Below, in pieces: positions 26,756 to 36,683 of a DNA stretch of 64,000 nt (positions within the stretch are counted from its first letter, which is position 1; each line of letters begins with the position of its first letter). A program made the position numbers and the translations under genes. Where the stretch lies: NCBI GenBank assembly GCA_016717145.1, contig JADKGD010000016.1:1-64000 (forward strand). The letters are read 5' to 3'. The DNA is from Saprospiraceae bacterium. GTDB lineage: Bacteria; Bacteroidota; Bacteroidia; Chitinophagales; Saprospiraceae. The notes under the pieces were generated by a model. The model searched no databases and was not told where the DNA came from. It saw only the letters and a list, made by a program, of their open reading frames with translations.

Positions 26756-27016
26756 ACTTTTTGACCGCAGCGTATTTTTTGACCGCAGAGCACGAAGTGA
26801 CCTGTGAGCAAAAAATAAACGACCCCATTCTTTTCACTCAAGGGTCACTTGCGTGCTCCTGGTTGGTTCGGGCAAAGACGCCCTCTTTTCACTCAAGGGT
26901 CACTGTCGTGCTCCTCGGTTGAAATTTTTTTGACGGTTGCGCGGCACGAAGTGACCTGTGAGCAAAAAAGTAACAAAAGGTATACTCCGTGCTCCTCGGT
27001 TGAAAAGCATTCACTC
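26756..27016. repeat. RAYT-type repeat array 2 (BIME-like)
   Basis: Holds one exact 30-bp unit A (26781-26810), a degraded A (about 26932-26964, keeping GCACGAAGTGACCTGTGAGC) and inverted B units at about 26833-26866, 26888-26923 and 26984-27016. Order and spacing resemble array 1, including the shared AAAGTAACAAAAGGTATAC connector. It lies between the broken photolyase and the DUF2911 gene. Confidence 0.85.
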
Positions 27017-27067
27017 AATAGTGTAGACTGTCGATAATTAATCTCGATTAATATCAATTATTTATTG

Positions 27068-27075
27068 TATTTTTG
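27068..27075 (+). promoter_or_regulatory. candidate -7 box for the DUF2911 gene
   Basis: TATTTTTG is an exact TAnnTTTG match 32 bp before ATG 27107. No good TTTG -33 element is found at the right distance. It lies just after repeat array 2. Confidence 0.35.
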
Positions 27076-27106
27076 TTTATTCATTCATACTCAAAACCTT
27101 ATAATT

Positions 27107-28228
27107 ATGACCAAATATGTGCCCTTTTTTGTGGCTTTAATGTCCCTTAGTTTTTTTTGCACCGAGACAAGTGGTCAGGCATTACGCCTGCCTGGTACTA
27201 CCAATCTTCCTTGTATGACCGGTAGAAGACTTTGCACGACGGATATTCAAATCAAATGGAATGCACCTGGTGTAAAGGGCCGTGAAGGCAAAATATGGGG
27301 CACCGACATTGCTTATTTTGGCACTGCCGTGCTTGGTTTTGGGTCAAATGTATCTTCTCCATGGCGAGCCGGAGCAGATGAGTCAACTACAATGTCTTTT
27401 AGTACAGACGTGTCTGTCAACGGAAATAAATTGGCTGCAGGTAATTATGGGTTTTTTATTGAACTCTATCCGGATTCTTCCATTCTGATATTCAACAGCA
27501 ACACAGCTGGTTGGGGTAGTTACTTTTATGATAAAAGCAAAGATGTATTACGTGTGATTACCAAACAACAAAAAGACCAAAAGACCAGTAAAGAAAGACT
27601 TGAATTTATTTTTGACAAACAGACAGACCGATCCGTCGAACTTGCTCTGGAATGGGAATATTGGCGTATACCTCTTACCATAGAAATAGACCCTGTTTCG
27701 GCGACACTTGCCAATATACAAATGCAGATGAGTGGTGCAATAGGTTTTGATCCCCCAAGTCTGCAAACAGCAGCCAACTGGTGTTTGAATAATAATGTGA
27801 ATTTTGACCAGGCACTTGGCTGGATTACTTCAGCTACTGACCCAAGTCTGGGTGGTGTCGATAATTTTAATGCCTTGTCCACTAAATCAGGATTATTGAT
27901 AAAACTTGGAAAAAAAGTCGAAGCAGATCAAATGATGGCCCAGGCTATGGATAATGCCACATCTATTGAGTTGCATCAATACGGCAGACAGCTTTTAGGG
28001 CAAAAAAAGCTAGCTGAAGCAATGGCTGTGTTTGAAAAAAATTATACCAAAAATAAAGGGGCATGGCCTTCAAATGTTGGTATGATGCGGGGATACGCTG
28101 CCAATGGCAACCTCAAAAAAGCGCTGGAGCATGCAAAACTTGCCCTGGCACAGGCACCCGATGATATCAATAAAAAAAATCTGGAAACCTCCATTAAAAT
28201 GCTGGAAAGTGGTAAGGCGCTGAACTAA
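27107..28228 (+). CDS. exported DUF2911 protein with TPR-like C-terminus
   Basis: 373 residues from ATG 27107; a TTG at 27065 in frame would spoil the signal peptide. Signal peptide MTKYVPFFVALMSLSFFCTE. The DUF2911 domain (about 40-190) has GRRLCTTDIQIKWNAPGVKG, REGKIWG and the LAAGNYGFFIEL block. The remaining part contains helical repeats with a tetratricopeptide-like pattern (KKLAEAMAVFEKNYTKN, NLKKALEHAKLALAQAPDD). Probably periplasmic. Widespread in Bacteroidota, function unknown. Confidence 0.85.
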   Translation: MTKYVPFFVALMSLSFFCTETSGQALRLPGTTNLPCMTGRRLCTTDIQIKWNAPGVKGREGKIWGTDIAYFGTAVLGFGSNVSSPWRAGADESTTMSFSTDVSVNGNKLAAGNYGFFIELYPDSSILIFNSNTAGWGSYFYDKSKDVLRVITKQQKDQKTSKERLEFIFDKQTDRSVELALEWEYWRIPLTIEIDPVSATLANIQMQMSGAIGFDPPSLQTAANWCLNNNVNFDQALGWITSATDPSLGGVDNFNALSTKSGLLIKLGKKVEADQMMAQAMDNATSIELHQYGRQLLGQKKLAEAMAVFEKNYTKNKGAWPSNVGMMRGYAANGNLKKALEHAKLALAQAPDDINKKNLETSIKMLESGKALN

Positions 28229-28388
28229 TCCTTATGATTTTAATATCTGCTTTTTACTAAAGATGTAATAACAAAACCATCGTAGCTGCAAAAATCATAA
28301 GACAAAACACATCTATTGTTTTTTAGCAGGATTTGACAAATGGCATAAAATTAAAAGACCTACTTTTGATACATATAAAGTATCAAAA

Positions 28389-29114
28389 ATGATCAGATCA
28401 ATCATAGTAGAAGACGAGCCATTAGCGATGGAAATCCTTGAAATGTATATTACAAAATCGCCTGACATCAATCTTGTTAAAAAATGTACCAATGCCATCG
28501 AGGCTTATGAAGCCTTAATGACGATGGACATTGATCTTATGTTTCTCGATATTTTTATGCCGGGTATATCTGGCATTGAGTTGCTGCGATCACTGGAGAA
28601 CCCGCCAATTGTAATATTTACAACAGCATCTTCTGATTATGCTGTCGAAGGTTTTGAACTCAATGCAGCGGATTATTTACTAAAGCCAATTTCTTTTGAA
28701 CGCTTTTCAAAAGCTTGTCAGAAAGCGTCAGATATACTTCGTGGTCACACAAATGATGACGCTGCCATGGCAATACCGGATGTGGAAACAAGTTTTAACT
28801 TAAATGTTGACAAACAACTTGTACAAATTAATTATAGTGAAGTGTTGTACATTAAAGGATTGAAGGATTATGTCATCATCAAAAAACAAAATGGTCAATT
28901 GGTTTCTCTACAAACAATGAAGTTTTTGGAAGAAAAACTGCCTTCATCCATTTTTAAAAGGGTACATAAATCTTACATCGTCAATATGGACAAAATTTGT
29001 GCTGTCAGTACGCGTAAAGTGGAAATCAATGAAGCGGGAAGAATCAAAGAAATTCCGATTGGCGCATTGTATAAAGGTAATTTTATGGGAATGATACTTG
29101 AAAATAGATTTTGA
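28389..29114 (+). CDS. LytTR-family response regulator
   Basis: 241 residues. Receiver domain 1-120 with acidic pocket E8/D9, phospho-acceptor Asp54 (LMFLDIFMPG), Thr in FTTASSDYA and Lys in YLLKP. The LytTR DNA-binding domain covers about 140-241 (EVLYIKGLKDYVIIK, FKRVHKSYIVNMDKI). It would bind short direct repeats and control transcription after phosphorylation by a LytS/YpdA-type histidine kinase. No kinase gene is adjacent, so it is an orphan here. It converges with the ABC exporter gene (7-bp gap). Confidence 0.92.
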   Translation: MIRSIIVEDEPLAMEILEMYITKSPDINLVKKCTNAIEAYEALMTMDIDLMFLDIFMPGISGIELLRSLENPPIVIFTTASSDYAVEGFELNAADYLLKPISFERFSKACQKASDILRGHTNDDAAMAIPDVETSFNLNVDKQLVQINYSEVLYIKGLKDYVIIKKQNGQLVSLQTMKFLEEKLPSSIFKRVHKSYIVNMDKICAVSTRKVEINEAGRIKEIPIGALYKGNFMGMILENRF

Positions 29115-29120
29115 AGACTT

Positions 29121-30865
29121 TTATCCTTTTCTTTCTCCGATTTGTTGTCTCCACATGGCGTAATATAGCCCTTTTTCTTCAATCAATTTTTCGTGGCTTC
29201 CCATTTCGATTACATGACCTTTTTCGAGTACAAAAATCCGATCTGCATGCATTATAGTAGACAATCTATGTGCAATCAATACCATCATATGTTCTTTGGT
29301 TTCTGAAATTTCTTTTATGGTATCTGTAATTTCGGTTTCAGTAATGGAATCCAATGCTGATGTTGCCTCATCAAATACAATAAGTTTTGGCGATCTTAAT
29401 AATGCTCTGGCTATAGAAAGCCTTTGTTTTTCGCCTCCTGATATCTTTATACCACCTTCACCAATGATCGAATTGATGCCATTTTCACTTCTGTCAAGTA
29501 AATTTTGGCAGGCAGATTTTTGAAGTACACTTAAGATGTCTTCATCAGTGGCGCGAGGATTTACAAACAAAGATTTTCTTTTATAGTACCCGAAAACAGT
29601 TGGGTATCCTGAGTGACAAAACCGATCTGATGTCTTACTTCTTCCATGTCCAGACTAAGGGAAGGCACACTATTGTAATATATTTTTCCTTCTTCGGGCG
29701 TGTAAAGGCCTACTAGCAGTTTTACCAGCGTAGTTTTACCGGATCCTGAAGGTCCTACAAATGCTATCGTTTCTCCTTTTTTAACCTCAAAATGAATGTT
29801 TTCCAATGCATTTGTAGATCCGGATTTATGTCTGAAAGAAACATGGTCAAAAGCAAAACGTTCAAGATTGTTGATTTTAACCGGGTTCTCAGGTTTTATC
29901 TCAATCGGAGAAGACATGATAGATTTAAAATTATTTAATGATGCCTCTGCTTCTCTGTAGGAAAGTATAACATTGCCCATCTCTTGTAAGGGACCAAAAA
30001 TGAAAAAAGAATAAAATTGTAAGGTCATTAATTGTCCTACAGTAAGCTCATTTTTGAAAATTAAGACCAATAAAAAAAACATGATGGATTGCCTCAGGAA
30101 ATTTACAAAAGTACCCTGCACAAAACTGATCGAACGGATGTCCTTTACTTTTTTTAACTCGAGTTGCAGGATTTTCATGGTCGAAAGATTGAGTCGTTTG
30201 ATTTCCTGATCGGTTAGACCTAAACTCTTTACCAATTCAATATTCCTTAGACTTTCGGTCGTAGCTCCAGCCAGAATATTGGTTTCTTTCACAATATTTT
30301 TTTGAATAATCTTAATCTTTTTGCTTAGAAAATTGGTCAGTGCAAAAAGTAGGAAGGAAGCAATAAAATATATAAAAACCAGCCGTGGTTCTACCGAAAA
30401 AGCATAAATCATTACAAATACAATACCCACCACTGATGCAAAAAGTACATTGATACAATTGGAAATAAATTTTTCAGAATCCGACCTTACCTTTTGGAGA
30501 ATATTTAATGTCTCCCCACTTCGCTGATCTTCAAATTGTTGAAATGGTAATTTAAGTGAATGTCTGAGTCCATCGGTATACACTCGTGCACCAAATTTCT
30601 GAATTACAAGGCTGGTGACATAGTCCTGAAATGCTTTGGCAATGCGACTTACCATTGCGACTCCGATTGCGGCAAGTATAAGCAGGCCTACACCATAAAC
30701 AAAATCGTGCTGTGTATAGGCTGCAGGTTTGGATGCAAATCTGTCAATAATTTTACCAAAAATATATGGATCAAGCAACGAAAAAATCTGATTTACAGCT
30801 GCCAAAACAAGCGCCAGGAAAATAAGGCCTTTATAGTTTTTGAGATATTGAAAAAGTAATTGCAT
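29121..30865 (-). pseudogene. ABC exporter (fused membrane + ATPase), single frameshift
   Basis: 29561-30865 encodes the N-terminal transmembrane domain (six segments) and the first half of the ATPase with Walker A GPSGSGKTT. The downstream frame 29121-29570 gives the signature ISGGEKQRLSIARALL, Walker B KLIVFDEATSALD and the H-loop IAHRLS. Together they form one normal half-size exporter of 581-582 residues. 1745 nt is one short of a multiple of three. Restoring one base in the A3 run at 29569-29571 (+ strand) turns ENLCL-stop into ENLLFVNPRATDED. True decay or a base-call error. Confidence 0.85.
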
Positions 30866-30992
30866 GAAGATTAATTGGGGTAGGGTTTTGTTTAATACTT
30901 AACTAAGACAAATTTATACCCTTTTTTGTTTTTTCTTAAGCCATCATGTTAAATTAATAAAGAATAGTTTCCGCCGGATCAAATTAATTTAA

Positions 30993-32177
30993 TCATTCCC
31001 CCAAGGGATTTTTTATTTCCTTAACATTAAAAAGAAAATAAGCTATTATGAACAAACAAAAAATACCGGTTATCATAAATGTTGCTGAAGCTCCAAAATT
31101 ATACCAGATCAGACCAGCCATTGAACTGGCTATCATGGCACAAATGCTCTGAAAAGCTGTGTAAGTACCAATGGCGGTAGCTGTATCCTGTTTTTTGGAA
31201 ATATTGCTGATCCATGCTTTGGATATGCCTTCTGTAGCGGCGGCATAAATGCCATATAGGAAAAATATTACAATAAATTGGAAGATACTTTTAGAAAATA
31301 CCATACCAAAGTATACCAGGGCAAACATACATAAACCAAAAATGAACATTTTTTTGAACCCGATCTTATCAGACACTATACCTAAAGGAAATGCAAAAAT
31401 GACATAAACAAGGTTGTAGAAAATGTAAATGCCAATGGTCATAGTATCGCTAAGTCCTGCATCCTTCGCCTTAAGTAATAAAAAAATATCCGAACTGTTA
31501 AAAAGTGTAAATGCGAGTAAGCCGGCAATCAATGTTCTATATTCAGGGCTGCTCTCTTTCCAATAATGAAGAAACGAAAAAAAATGAACATTTACTTTTT
31601 CAGTCGAAATCGACTTATTTTTCTCTTTCAAAAAAATAGTAGCAATAACAGCCAGAAGTCCGGGGATAAATGCAATTAAAAAAAGAGTCTTGTAATGTTC
31701 CGGATAAAAATATAAATATACAAGTGCAATTAGCGGTCCCAGTACAGCACCCATTGTATCCATAGACCTGTGAAAGCCAAAAATTTTTCCTTTAGTTTCC
31801 GGTGTAGCTTCGTCAGATAGCATGGCGTCTCTGGCTCCTGTACGAATACCTTTACCAAAACGATCCAACGTCCTCGAAAGAAAAATCCACAGTGGAAACA
31901 CAAACAAAGCCATCATCGGCTTTGACAAAGCACTTAGCGTATAGCCCAGTTGAACAAATGGTTTGCGTTTTCCGGATATGTCCGATAGCTTTCCAAAATA
32001 TCCTTTACTGAGTCCTGCTGTTGCTTCTGCAATACCTTGCAGCAGACCAATGAGAACAATAGAAAACCCAATGCTTTTAAGATATATAGGCATAATCGGA
32101 TACAGCATCTCGCTGGCCATATCCGTAAATAAACTGACCAGCGATAAAATCCAAATGGTTCTTGTGATGTATGTCAA
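30993..32177 (-). CDS. MFS transporter
   Basis: 394 residues with about 11-12 hydrophobic segments. The first loop carries GYFGKLSDISGKRKP, the A-motif of the major facilitator superfamily, followed by DRFGKGIRTGARDAML, characteristic of an MFS subgroup often annotated as drug or sugar-phosphate exporters. The C-half repeats the GIVSDKIGFKK motif. An inner-membrane secondary transporter with unknown substrate. A single gene with clear gaps on both sides. Confidence 0.85.
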   Translation of the reverse strand: MTYITRTIWILSLVSLFTDMASEMLYPIMPIYLKSIGFSIVLIGLLQGIAEATAGLSKGYFGKLSDISGKRKPFVQLGYTLSALSKPMMALFVFPLWIFLSRTLDRFGKGIRTGARDAMLSDEATPETKGKIFGFHRSMDTMGAVLGPLIALVYLYFYPEHYKTLFLIAFIPGLLAVIATIFLKEKNKSISTEKVNVHFFSFLHYWKESSPEYRTLIAGLLAFTLFNSSDIFLLLKAKDAGLSDTMTIGIYIFYNLVYVIFAFPLGIVSDKIGFKKMFIFGLCMFALVYFGMVFSKSIFQFIVIFFLYGIYAAATEGISKAWISNISKKQDTATAIGTYTAFQSICAMIASSMAGLIWYNFGASATFMITGIFCLFIIAYFLFNVKEIKNPLGE

Positions 32178-32272
32178 GATGTATTTTTAAGGAATAAATA
32201 ATTTTATAACACTGTTGAAGTTACAAATATCAACATCATTCAAAGTAATGATTTCAACTCGTAAAATCGAAT

Positions 32273-34129
32273 TTATTTATCTTCAACCTTTTGCATCATG
32301 ACCCTCGGATAAACATTATTTTCTCTATTTACATCAGCAAGTCTTTTTGATGCATCTATGTCAATGCGTTCAATGTCTTCAAGATTCAGATCGATATCGA
32401 GTTTATATGTCGGATTGACCCATGGCCAGTCTTCCATCACTTTGAAATTATCAAAAAACCGGTCACCATTTTTTTCTCCGCGCATGATGTCCAGTGGGAT
32501 ATAATATTGGTATGTTTTACCATTTTTTGCTTTGACCGTGATATCCAGAGGCATTGGTATTTTGCCTTCTCTACGTAATATCAAAGATTTACCTTTCATA
32601 TCTTCAATGGCATAATCTATGGTATGGGTCGTGTTGACAAAATATTCCTTAAACCAGTCCAATTCAAGACCACTTGTTTTTTCCATGATTCTGAAAAAAT
32701 CATTCGTATTGGGATGTTTAAATTTCCAGGTATCATAATATCTCAACATTCCTTTATCAAATGCGTGTTCACCGATTATATATCTGAGTTCCTCCAGTAG
32801 AACTTCTCCCTTTGTGTATGATGCAACGCCATAAGCAGTATTAGTCTGGAAATGGTCTGCATGAGTGATTAGCGCCTCTTCTGTTCCTCCTAAAGCGAAT
32901 GTACAATATCCATTAACTTCTTTAAGATGTGGGTTTGACTGGGCCTCGCCGGGTATAAGCTTTTTGATTTTCAACATATTCATAACCTCATTGCTGGCAT
33001 AAGAGGTAAATCCTTCATCCATCCAGTGATACAAAGCTTCATTAGAGCCCAGCATCATTTGATACCAACTATGCATCCACTCATGGACTGCTACACCTAC
33101 AAGGCTGATCATATTGCGCTCACCGGTAATTAAAGTAGCCATAGGGTATTCCATTCCACCATCTCCGCCCTGGATGAAGGAGTATTCAGAATAAACATAC
33201 TTACCATATTTTTGATTTATAAATGTCAGACATTCGGCCATGATTACCGGCAATTTTTCCCAGTTTTCGCTCGTTTTTTCACCGGGTTGGAAGAAAAATC
33301 TAAGGATGGTGCCGTCACTTGTTTTATGCACTATTTGTTTGTAATCCGGATCTGCTGCCCACACAAAATCATGCACATTTTCTGCTTTGAAATGCCAGGT
33401 CAGTTTATCGGCTTTGTTGCCTGGTTCTTTTTCACTATAACCATAACCTATGTCATCTTTGTTTTGGAGAATGCCTGTACCTGCAATAACATATTCTTTT
33501 GGCATATGGATCGTCACATCAAAATCACCCCAGATACCATAAAATTCTCTTCCTACATAAGGATTTGCATGCCATCCCTGATAATCATAATTACACATTT
33601 TTGGATACCATTGGGCCATACTATACTCTATACCTTCTTTATTAAACCTCCCTGACCTTCTGACCTGATCAGGAATCTGCGCTACAAACTCCATATCAAA
33701 GGTAACCATGCTATGTGGCAGTATAGGATCTTTAAGACTGACTTCGAGGATGGTTCCTACAGTCTCAAATTTGACATCTTTGCCATTCATTTTTAGTGAA
33801 TTAACTTTTGAAAAACCTTGTTCACTTTTGCTAAGTTGGGCTATGCGGTCTCCGATCCGTTTATCAGGATCAATAATGGTTCTTGACCTGACATCCATCA
33901 TACTATTAGGCTGGAAAGCATTAAAATATAGATGGTAAAACACCTTGTCAAGCGTATCGGGACTATTATTTGTAAATTGAAGGTTTTGCGTACCTTTTAT
34001 CTGATGTTTTTTTAAAATGAAATCAATATCCATTTTATATTTTACACTTTGTTGCCATCTCTCAGGCTGGGCTTGTATTATGACCGAAATGCACAATGAA
34101 GCCATTAATATTAAACAAAATTTTGTCAT
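32273..34129 (-). CDS. M1-family zinc aminopeptidase-like metallopeptidase, exported
   Basis: 618 residues. Signal peptide 1-20 (MTKFCLILMASLCISVIIQA). HEWMH at 349-353 with Glu372 (WMDEGFTSYAS) is the M1 zinc site HExxH-x18-E. GGMEYP at 324-329 replaces the usual GxMEN exopeptidase motif, so classical aminopeptidase activity is not certain. The order N-terminal beta domain, catalytic domain and C-terminal beta/alpha tail is normal. Probably periplasmic and involved in peptide use. The gene lies 33 bp after the CPBP protease on the same strand. Confidence 0.9.
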   Translation of the reverse strand: MTKFCLILMASLCISVIIQAQPERWQQSVKYKMDIDFILKKHQIKGTQNLQFTNNSPDTLDKVFYHLYFNAFQPNSMMDVRSRTIIDPDKRIGDRIAQLSKSEQGFSKVNSLKMNGKDVKFETVGTILEVSLKDPILPHSMVTFDMEFVAQIPDQVRRSGRFNKEGIEYSMAQWYPKMCNYDYQGWHANPYVGREFYGIWGDFDVTIHMPKEYVIAGTGILQNKDDIGYGYSEKEPGNKADKLTWHFKAENVHDFVWAADPDYKQIVHKTSDGTILRFFFQPGEKTSENWEKLPVIMAECLTFINQKYGKYVYSEYSFIQGGDGGMEYPMATLITGERNMISLVGVAVHEWMHSWYQMMLGSNEALYHWMDEGFTSYASNEVMNMLKIKKLIPGEAQSNPHLKEVNGYCTFALGGTEEALITHADHFQTNTAYGVASYTKGEVLLEELRYIIGEHAFDKGMLRYYDTWKFKHPNTNDFFRIMEKTSGLELDWFKEYFVNTTHTIDYAIEDMKGKSLILRREGKIPMPLDITVKAKNGKTYQYYIPLDIMRGEKNGDRFFDNFKVMEDWPWVNPTYKLDIDLNLEDIERIDIDASKRLADVNRENNVYPRVMMQKVEDK

Positions 34130-34162
34130 TATAAATTAATATTATCTATGATGTTGGGAATA

Positions 34163-35134
34163 TTATTTTTTATCTACCAGGCCAATCTCGTCTATAGCGT
34201 CATTTGTAACAGGCAGAAGTAATGAAGTAAACGAAGGCCAGGCATATTTTTTAAAACAAATGGCCATAAAAACAATTGCCATTACTATAAAACTAAAAAT
34301 CATTACCCATGGTTTAACTTCATGACTTACAAATAAACTATCTGTCTGAAGAACACTGCCTTCGTAGGTAAATAAAGTAGAACCAAATATATTGGTAGCA
34401 GCATGAATGCCTAATGCCAACTCTAAACCATCATCCATTATAGTAATAAGGCCTAAAAAAACAGCTGCAGAAATATAATATATTTCCATAGTAAAAAGAC
34501 CGTATTTTATGGTTTCCGGATTAGTCGCGTGCATTAGACCAAAAAGTAATGAAGGTACCAGCATACTAAGCCATTTGTTTTTTGTCAGAAAGGCGACGCC
34601 CTGCATAATGTATCCTCTGAAAAATAATTCTTCAAAACTGCTTTGAACAGGTAATAAAATTAGTGAAATAAAAAGCAGGGGAACAAACGTGGCTGCATCA
34701 AATCGGAATGTATAGTTGCCGGGATCCATCACATAACTTATAGCCTCCACAACCAGAGACAATATCATCCACAAACCAAATCCAAAAAATATCTTTCGAT
34801 AATTAATTGTCTCAAAAGGTGTAATCAGATCTTTTATTTTTTTGTCATGCAATTTGATAACTACCAGATATAAACCTATCATAGCCACAAAAAACATTGA
34901 TAAAAGGATCAGGAAACCTGTGTTTTTACCAATGCCATAGATAGAAAAATCAGTTGTTTTTGTAAATAATTCCCATTCTTCACTACCCAATGATTTATCT
35001 ACACTCATTTTATAATAGATAGCGCCATAAACAAATATAAACTGTCCTAAAAAATAGGATAATAATATAATTATGATTCCGACAAGGTACCTCCATATCT
35101 CGTTCAATCCTTTAAATCCCTGTTGTAAAAACAT
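34163..35134 (-). CDS. CPBP-family intramembrane glutamic protease
   Basis: 323 residues with about 8 hydrophobic segments. SSFEELFFRGYIMQGV gives the diagnostic EExxxR motif, SLLFGLMHATNPE the FxxxH motif and LGIHAATNIFGS the third motif (HxxxN) of CPBP/Rce1-type proteases. Homologues cleave or modify prenyl-like or bacteriocin-related substrates in the membrane; the target here is unknown. It is followed in the same direction by the M1 peptidase gene. Confidence 0.9.
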   Translation of the reverse strand: MFLQQGFKGLNEIWRYLVGIIIILLSYFLGQFIFVYGAIYYKMSVDKSLGSEEWELFTKTTDFSIYGIGKNTGFLILLSMFFVAMIGLYLVVIKLHDKKIKDLITPFETINYRKIFFGFGLWMILSLVVEAISYVMDPGNYTFRFDAATFVPLLFISLILLPVQSSFEELFFRGYIMQGVAFLTKNKWLSMLVPSLLFGLMHATNPETIKYGLFTMEIYYISAAVFLGLITIMDDGLELALGIHAATNIFGSTLFTYEGSVLQTDSLFVSHEVKPWVMIFSFIVMAIVFMAICFKKYAWPSFTSLLLPVTNDAIDEIGLVDKK

Positions 35135-35179
35135 AGTATCAGTATTTTATTTTTGTCAAAAGTAAAAGAATTATCTTAA

Positions 35180-35698
35180 TTATTTTCCAATTATTTTATC
35201 GTAACAATAAAACGGGACGTCGTTTCCATGGAAATAACAAAAGCCATCCGCTTGTTTATATCCTAAAGCAAGGTAGAGTTGATTGGAAATTTTATTTTCG
35301 CTGTAAGCGTCGAGCCGGATGCAATTAATACCCATTTTATGAGCATAAAACTCCGCAAAATGACATAGTTTTTTACTTATACCAAGTCCTTGAAAGTCGG
35401 GATGGACAGCAAGTCGATGTATGACAAGAGCAAGATGCTCATCAGAATGCCATCTTATTTGTGTATACTGACTATCCTGATTGGTATCCAAAGAAATACA
35501 GGCAGCTATGATGCCATTTTCAACCCAGACAAACCCGGATTCATTTTTGATGTCTTGCAAAATATGAACTTGTTTTGGGTAGGTATAATTCCATTGGTGT
35601 ATGTTCTGAATGATCATTTGATCGGTTACCTTGACAAATAACTCAGACAGGTATTCGACATCATTGATCGTCATTAAGCGGATTTTAGAAAAGTCCAT
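35180..35698 (-). CDS. GNAT-family N-acetyltransferase
   Basis: 172 residues from ATG 35698. A start at 35731 adds MTNNQILYFYT, which would place the initiation codon inside the divergent promoter. Acetyl-CoA motif A is VHPDFQGLGISKKLCHFAE (usual Q/RxxGxG/A), preceded by ALVIHRLA and followed by IRLDAYSENKISNQLYLALG. General GNAT fold, substrate unknown. Divergent to the DUF6580 gene. Confidence 0.85.
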   Translation of the reverse strand: MDFSKIRLMTINDVEYLSELFVKVTDQMIIQNIHQWNYTYPKQVHILQDIKNESGFVWVENGIIAACISLDTNQDSQYTQIRWHSDEHLALVIHRLAVHPDFQGLGISKKLCHFAEFYAHKMGINCIRLDAYSENKISNQLYLALGYKQADGFCYFHGNDVPFYCYDKIIGK

Positions 35699-35730
35699 GG
35701 TGTAAAAATATAAAATTTGATTATTAGTCA

Positions 35731-35738
35731 TATATTTG
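35731..35738 (+). promoter_or_regulatory. candidate -7 box for the DUF6580 gene
   Basis: TATATTTG matches TAnnTTTG exactly and lies 17 bp before ATG 35756. The nearest TTTG (35716-35719) is too close to be a normal -33. Transcription would start about 10 nt before the ATG. Confidence 0.35.
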
Positions 35739-35755
35739 CATGGAAAAATTGATCG

Positions 35756-36334
35756 ATGAATAATAGTAAAGACATAAAACTTGCAGTTTTACTTATGTTA
35801 GTAGCGGCTTTGAGCAGATTTATCCCACATGTGCCGAATTTCACCCCTACTGAAGGTATGACACTCTTAGGAACTGCATATCTTGGTCGGAAATATTGGG
35901 CTATTTTATTACCTGTTTTAATGCTGATAGTATCTGATTTTATCCTCAACAATACCGTGGCAAGATCATATTTTCCTGATCATGAAGGTATTGTATGGTT
36001 TGCACCATATATGATTTTTAATATTTTATCTATTATCGCTATTGTATTAATATGTAGTAAAGTATTGCATAAAATAAGTTTTACTTCCGTAACAGGTGCT
36101 GCATTGATTGCTTCTGTCGTCTTTTTTCTGATTACAAATTTTGGTTCCTGGATCGATGGTGTAATACCTTACAGCAAAGATGTAAGTGGTCTGTTGGCTT
36201 CATATACAGCGGCATTGCCATTTTTCAGGACATCATTGCTTAGCAATCTAATATTCACGGGAATTTTATTTGGTAGTTTTGAAATCATAAAGTCAATTGA
36301 AACCAAAAGAAGCTCAGCAGTTTCAAAAAACTGA
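35756..36334 (+). CDS. DUF6580 family putative transport protein
   Basis: 192 residues with five or six transmembrane segments. The N-terminal pattern LSRFIPHVPNFTPTEGMTLL, then GTAYLGRKYWAILLPVLMLI and SDFILNN, is the DUF6580 signature, a family resembling the substrate-binding S component of ECF vitamin transporters. A cargo such as cobalamin has been proposed for the family but cannot be shown here. It overlaps or abuts the DUF5522 gene downstream. Confidence 0.75.
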   Translation: MNNSKDIKLAVLLMLVAALSRFIPHVPNFTPTEGMTLLGTAYLGRKYWAILLPVLMLIVSDFILNNTVARSYFPDHEGIVWFAPYMIFNILSIIAIVLICSKVLHKISFTSVTGAALIASVVFFLITNFGSWIDGVIPYSKDVSGLLASYTAALPFFRTSLLSNLIFTGILFGSFEIIKSIETKRSSAVSKN

Positions 36335-36362
36335 CAACCAATCCAATGTTAAAGCTCATGAA

Positions 36363-36482
36363 ATGCCAGTTTCAGGCTTGTATTATATTGAAAATGGTCT
36401 AATGGTCTTTACCGAAAAGTATCACCTGAATCGAGGCTATTGTTGTGTCAGTGGATGCAGACATTGCCCATTCGAAAAATAA
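36363..36482 (+). CDS. DUF5522-like small cysteine-rich protein
   Basis: 39 residues from ATG 36363 (MPVSGLYYIENGLMVFTEKY..., ending GYCCVSGCRHCPFEK). A TTG start at 36297 would add 22 residues and overlap DUF6580. The conserved tail YHLxRGYCCxxGCRHCPY with four closely spaced cysteines is typical of DUF5522, a probable metal-binding family often encoded after unrelated genes in Bacteroidota. Function unknown. The start is uncertain. Confidence 0.75.
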   Translation: MPVSGLYYIENGLMVFTEKYHLNRGYCCVSGCRHCPFEK

Positions 36483-36683
36483 TTTACATCGTTTATTCAA
36501 GACTCGATCATGATGCCCTTATCATTTAACAGAAGGATTTGGGATGTTTAATTATTAAATAAGGATAGACCTGAGTGATATATATAAAATAATTTTAAAT
36601 ATTTTAATTGAATGTTTACTAGGTTAGTAAATTTTGATTATTTTTACATTAACAAAATATTTACTAACTTAAATTTTAATTTT

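Noticed and set aside
26849..27037. 62-codon frame inside array 2
   Set aside because: Consists entirely of repeat units.
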